This document shows positions 40,590-42,689 of a stretch of DNA of 42,689 bases, one piece after another. The stretch comes from Rickettsiaceae bacterium. GTDB taxonomy: Bacteria > Pseudomonadota > Alphaproteobacteria > Rickettsiales > Rickettsiaceae. The position numbers and the translations under genes are program-made. Each line of letters begins with the position of its first letter. The first letter of the stretch is position 1. Below the pieces are notes generated by a model that did no database searches, had not been told where the DNA came from, and saw nothing but the letters and a program-made list of their open reading frames with translations. The stretch is from positions 1 to 42,689 of the forward strand of contig JALZUG010000044.1 in the NCBI GenBank assembly GCA_023301685.1, written 5' to 3'.

Positions 40590-40908
40590 TAGACACCTCA
40601 CTACCTTTTTTCGTTATGTTTAATAATTCAATAAATAAAGTATTGCGCTCTATATTTCCTTCTTTTGAAGAAGTATCTTTAATTATTCTTTTTAATAGAC
40701 CTTTTTTTTCTAATATAGCTAAGTTTTTAGTAATAGTACTTTTAGTGCAATTCATAATAGAAGCCAATTCCTTTCGATTAACACGCAGTTCTGTTACATT
40801 TCTCTTTTGCTTGAGATAAGACTTTAAATAAAAATATAAAATGACAGCTGAGTAATACGTTTTACTTTTAGAATTAACTAATAGATTATTCACTTTCTTA
40901 ATGTTCAT
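40582..40908 (-). CDS. Winged-helix DNA-binding protein, paralogue of the larger one downstream
   Basis: A 108-residue protein that is essentially one winged helix: NSKSKTYYSAVILYFYLKSYL, then RVNRKELASIMNCTKSTITKNLAILEKKGLLKRII and a wing. Spacing of NSK...Y..AV.LY..L.SY and LA..M.C.K.TI.K.L.ILE..GL equals that in the first domain of the next gene. GGAGG 7 bases before ATG 40908 supports this start over ATG 40926. Presumably a regulator or co-initiator produced by duplication. Confidence 0.72.
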   Translation of the reverse strand: MNIKKVNNLLVNSKSKTYYSAVILYFYLKSYLKQKRNVTELRVNRKELASIMNCTKSTITKNLAILEKKGLLKRIIKDTSSKEGNIERNTLFIELLNITKKGSEVSNA

Positions 40909-41209
40909 GAGATACCTCCAACACATCCTTTTTGTTTTCTATTTGTTCCTCAATAGACTTAGCTGTTAATTGAAAAATGTTACTCAATTCTTCAAATACT
41001 GATCGAAATTCTGTGCTAAAAGAGGTTAATTTTTTCTGATTGTTTTCGAGTTTCTCTCTGTCCTTTTTACTTATAGCCCCCATTAAATCAACAGCTGTGC
41101 TATGTAGAGAGCAACCTAATATACTGATTAGTGATGGATCTTCTATAGCTACAATTAGCAGTTTGTTAAAAATCCTTTTATATTCTTTTTCCATTTCCAC
41201 CTTATTCAT
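40898..41209 (-). CDS. Hypothetical helical early protein
   Basis: A 103-residue all-helical protein (MNKVEMEKEYKRIFNKLLIV at the start; coiled-coil KKDREKLENNQKKLTSFSTEF; ending DVLEVSHEH). AGGAG about 9 bases before ATG 41209 selects this start over ATG 41248. Its last 11 bases overlap the winged-helix gene. Function unknown. Confidence 0.6.
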   Translation of the reverse strand: MNKVEMEKEYKRIFNKLLIVAIEDPSLISILGCSLHSTAVDLMGAISKKDREKLENNQKKLTSFSTEFRSVFEELSNIFQLTAKSIEEQIENKKDVLEVSHEH

Positions 41210-41588
41210 TGATACTATCTCCTTTATTTTGTACGGCATGGTCAGCAATCTTAAATTCTATTGGTGTGTTAAATTGATAGTCTCTTCCAGTGATGATGAG
41301 AGGATAACTGAGCCTAGCTTGTGTAAATAATGCGTTAAAAATATCTTTACTAGATTGTTCTTTGAAGGAACGTACATACGAGTTTTTTAGTAAAACTATA
41401 AGGTTATCTAGTAATTCAACTTTTTCTTTATGCTCTTGCCTTAAATTCCAAATGGCTTTTAACCACGTTATATCTTCATCAGTTTTACTTACTTGAAAAT
41501 TTACATCCAACTGTTTAAAACATTTGCGAATGTCAGACGGAACGTTATATTTTTCATAAAAATTAAAAAACTCTTCAGTAGTTATCAT
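41202..41588 (-). CDS. Hypothetical early protein, 128 aa
   Basis: A 128-residue helical protein (TTEEFFNFYEKYNVPSDIRK; WLKAIWNLRQEHKEKVELLDNLIVLLK). It overlaps the 40-residue gene upstream by ATGA and the next gene by 8 bases. No motif recognised; its membership in the coupled early operon is the main evidence that it is real. Confidence 0.62.
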   Translation of the reverse strand: MITTEEFFNFYEKYNVPSDIRKCFKQLDVNFQVSKTDEDITWLKAIWNLRQEHKEKVELLDNLIVLLKNSYVRSFKEQSSKDIFNALFTQARLSYPLIITGRDYQFNTPIEFKIADHAVQNKGDSINE

Positions 41589-41707
41589 GCCAAAATCTCC
41601 TTATTATCTTCTTCGTTATTATTATTTTCCTGATTGTCTTTCTCTTTAGACCAATCAAACTCTAGTATTGCTGCCATCCAGCGATTTCTTATTTCTTCTT
41701 CACTCAT
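41585..41707 (-). CDS. Tiny acidic protein, 40 aa
   Basis: A 41-codon frame (MSEEEIRNRWMAAILEFDWSK then an Asn/Glu-rich tail). GGGAG 6 bases before ATG 41707 is a good ribosome binding site, the start overlaps the upstream stop by 8 bases, and its TGA overlaps the next ATG (ATGA). Exact fit between two real genes makes it credible despite its size. Function unknown. Confidence 0.65.
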   Translation of the reverse strand: MSEEEIRNRWMAAILEFDWSKEKDNQENNNNEEDNKEILA

Positions 41708-41996
41708 TGGACTCCCTCTTATCTTTTTTAGGATATTTTTTGCCTCTCATAAATTCCTCAACTGTGTAGAGTTGATCTAGATATTCTAATTCACACCAAG
41801 CTTGTTCTAAGTCGTAAATTAAAGGTTCTGAGGTTTTTTTTAATTTATTAATCAAACGTATAAGAATAGGTTCGGCTTCTTTAGGAGATACAACCTGAAT
41901 CTGCAACCAAAGTGAATGCATTTCCTTATCTATCTCATCTCGAATATTGGTTAGTTCTTTTAGTAAGTGTCTTTGATTTTTTTCTTCTTCACTCAT
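41700..41996 (-). CDS. Hypothetical coiled-coil early protein
   Basis: A 98-residue helical protein (KNQRHLLKELTNIRDEIDKEM and ILIRLINKLKKTSEPLIYDLEQAW), ending in a basic segment. It starts inside the pentapeptide gene's stop (ATGA) and overlaps the tiny gene that follows. Not recognised. Confidence 0.62.
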   Translation of the reverse strand: MSEEEKNQRHLLKELTNIRDEIDKEMHSLWLQIQVVSPKEAEPILIRLINKLKKTSEPLIYDLEQAWCELEYLDQLYTVEEFMRGKKYPKKDKRESNE

Positions 41997-42376
41997 AATC
42001 CAAATGCTCCTTCTAAATCTGCTTTATTTAAATATTCATAATCAAATTGGGCACCACGCAAATTAGATCTGTAGAAATCGACATTATTCAATTCAGCATT
42101 TCTAAAATTAGCGTCTTTTAAATTAGCTCCATTAAGCTTAACGTTACGCATCTTTACATACATCAAGTCAGCACCTAATAAATTAGCTCCTCTAAGGTCA
42201 ACCTGTTCAATTCTATGGCCTCGTAAAAAACAATCGCTTAAATCAGCTTTTTTACCTAAATTGCTATCAGCTAACCACATCTCATGACGACTGATGATTC
42301 CTGCTAGCTCTTCTCTACCAACCTGTCTTTTATGGTGTTTAGTATTAAATTCATCTGAATTATTTTTTCTAGTCAT
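41993..42376 (-). CDS. Pentapeptide-repeat protein
   Basis: A 127-residue protein. After a basic N-terminus (about 1-45) come about 14 pentapeptide units of A(D/N)LXX type: VDLRG ANLLG ADLMY, VKLNG ANLKD ANFRN AELNN, then SNLRG AQFDY and ADLEG. These form a right-handed quadrilateral beta-helix whose shape can mimic DNA; the best known members (Qnr, MfpA) protect or inhibit gyrase. Early expression fits a role in topoisomerase or host-defence interference, which is speculation. GGAGG in the preceding gene serves as its ribosome binding site. Confidence 0.85.
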   Translation of the reverse strand: MTRKNNSDEFNTKHHKRQVGREELAGIISRHEMWLADSNLGKKADLSDCFLRGHRIEQVDLRGANLLGADLMYVKMRNVKLNGANLKDANFRNAELNNVDFYRSNLRGAQFDYEYLNKADLEGAFGL

Positions 42377-42515
42377 TAGCTTCCTCCAAATGTTCTTCTA
42401 ATATTGTTAATAATGTTTCTAACGTCTGTATAAACGTCTTATTATTTGTTTGGTCTTCTACAACCATCTTGCGTAAACGTTTTGATAGAAGTAATAGCTC
42501 TTGTTCTCGGGTCAT
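42369..42515 (-). CDS. Small protein between initiator-like and pentapeptide genes, 48 aa
   Basis: A 49-codon frame (MTREQELLLLSKRLRKMVVED, then a helical LETLLTILEEHLEEAND). Its ATG overlaps the stop of the junction-spanning initiator-like gene (ATGA) and its TAG lies 8 bases inside the pentapeptide gene, for which it carries the ribosome binding site GGAGG. The helix-turn-helix-free helical composition suggests a dimerising accessory. It is too short to be found by most gene callers. Confidence 0.68.
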   Translation of the reverse strand: MTREQELLLLSKRLRKMVVEDQTNNKTFIQTLETLLTILEEHLEEAND

Positions 42516-42689
42516 GCGGTATAACTCAAATATTTTATGGTTTCTATTTTAATTTTTTCATTTTTGATTTTTGCTAAAAATTTTACATCGGATACAGGCT
42601 TGACTGGATTAGATGATACAGGCTTGACTGGATTAGATGATACAGGCTTGACTGGATTAGATGATACAGGCTTGACTGGATTAGATGAT
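42512..42689 (-). CDS. Winged-helix initiator-like protein, C-terminal part (same gene as 1-559)
   Basis: Continuation of the gene starting at 559 after crossing the circular junction. It encodes further VKPVSSNP repeats and then a unique basic tail beginning VSDVKFLAKIKNEKIK and ending LSYTA, with TGA at 42512-42514. That TGA overlaps the ATG (42515) of the next minus-strand gene by ATGA, the coupling used throughout this operon. The tail is encoded by very AT-rich DNA. In lambda O the segment after the iterons binds the helicase loader; whether this short tail has any such role is unknown. Confidence 0.8.
   Translation of the reverse strand, partial: SSNPVKPVSSNPVKPVSSNPVKPVSSNPVKPVSDVKFLAKIKNEKIKIETIKYLSYTA
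42541..42689. other. Candidate replication origin: iteron-like repeats plus AT-rich segment
   Basis: The 24-bp direct repeats (42591-42689 continuing at 1-96) are flanked by 42541-42588, in which only 6 of 48 bases are G or C, with long T runs on the plus strand. Direct repeats of 17-24 bp inside or beside an initiator gene, next to an asymmetric AT-rich unwinding element, are the hallmark of lambdoid and iteron-plasmid origins. The call is inferred from architecture; no experimental data or homology search supports it. The alternative is a simple protein-coding minisatellite. Confidence 0.5.
42591..42689. repeat. 24-bp tandem direct repeat (right end), continuous with the left-end array
   Basis: A 13-base partial unit (42591-42603), three full units (42604-42627, 42628-42651, 42652-42675) and a 14-base partial unit at the very end. 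Bases 42604-42689 equal bases 1-86. Removing that overlap gives a circle of 42,603 bp in which the array is four and a half units and stays in frame for the minus-strand gene that crosses it. Confidence 0.97.

Noticed and set aside
42537-42689. Plus-strand reading frame with a hydrophobic start and TGLDDTGL octapeptide repeats, running over the junction to a stop at 123-125
   Set aside because: It is the antisense shadow of the minus-strand gene, has no ribosome binding site, and the minus-strand frame explains both ends with ATGA coupling and a much longer unique sequence.
1-42689. Integrase or transposase genes
   Set aside because: I looked for tyrosine or serine recombinase and DDE motifs in all intact frames and saw none; the partition genes explain persistence instead.

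Overview
The window looks like one complete extrachromosomal phage genome: a P22-like podovirus that carries a plasmid partition system, that is, a phage-plasmid. The DNA is strongly AT-rich. The gene families (DUF1640 coiled-coil/membrane proteins, patatin, Panacea, ProQ/FinO, S74 fibre, opacity-type outer-membrane barrel) suggest an intracellular alphaproteobacterium of the Rickettsiales as host. That host call is inference from gene content, not from a sequence match. The first 86 and last 86 bases of the window are identical and consist of a perfect 24-bp tandem repeat. This is what a circular (or terminally redundant) molecule looks like when an assembler opens it inside a repeat; the circle would then be about 42.60 kb plus any uncounted repeat units.

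Layout. Two transcription arms diverge from a control region at about 560-1243 and converge near 14.1 kb. The right arm (minus strand, read from 559 across the junction to 42689 and down to 14145) begins with a winged-helix protein whose gene spans the junction and contains the 24-bp repeats. It continues through a tightly overlapping early operon (two tiny proteins, a pentapeptide protein, two more winged-helix proteins, and a DUF669-type protein with an SSB-like acidic tail). Next come a DUF5681 protein (possible small terminase), a Panacea antitoxin with a frameshifted partner toxin, the large terminase, portal, scaffold, major capsid protein, decoration candidate, head-tail adaptor, tail hub, three paralogous fibre-like proteins, three candidate ejection proteins, a patatin phospholipase and a large S74-processed tail fibre. 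No tape measure, sheath or long-tail tube genes are visible, which fits a podovirus.

The left arm (plus strand, 1244-14133) starts with a winged-helix regulator, a lipoprotein, a coiled-coil membrane protein and a secreted PLD-family nuclease. It continues with a recombination block (YqaJ exonuclease plus RecT), several small proteins, a ParA/ribbon-helix-helix partition pair with a ProQ/FinO-domain protein, and a lysis region (one-TM protein, GH24 lysozyme, later an overlapping inner/outer spanin pair). Between lysozyme and spanins lie a DUF1064 protein, an outer-membrane beta-barrel, a coiled-coil protein and a 528-residue hydrophobic protein of unknown role.

How it works together. No integrase, DNA polymerase, primase or helicase is visible, so replication must borrow the host machinery, recruited by the phage's own winged-helix initiator-like proteins. 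The best origin candidate is the junction itself: four or more 24-bp direct repeats inside the initiator-like gene, directly followed by a stretch about 87% A+T. This is the same architecture as the lambda origin inside gene O. Partition by ParA/RHH, possible RNA control by the FinO-like protein and the toxin-antitoxin remnant would keep a low-copy episome in the host. The head, tail and lysis genes would allow virion release.
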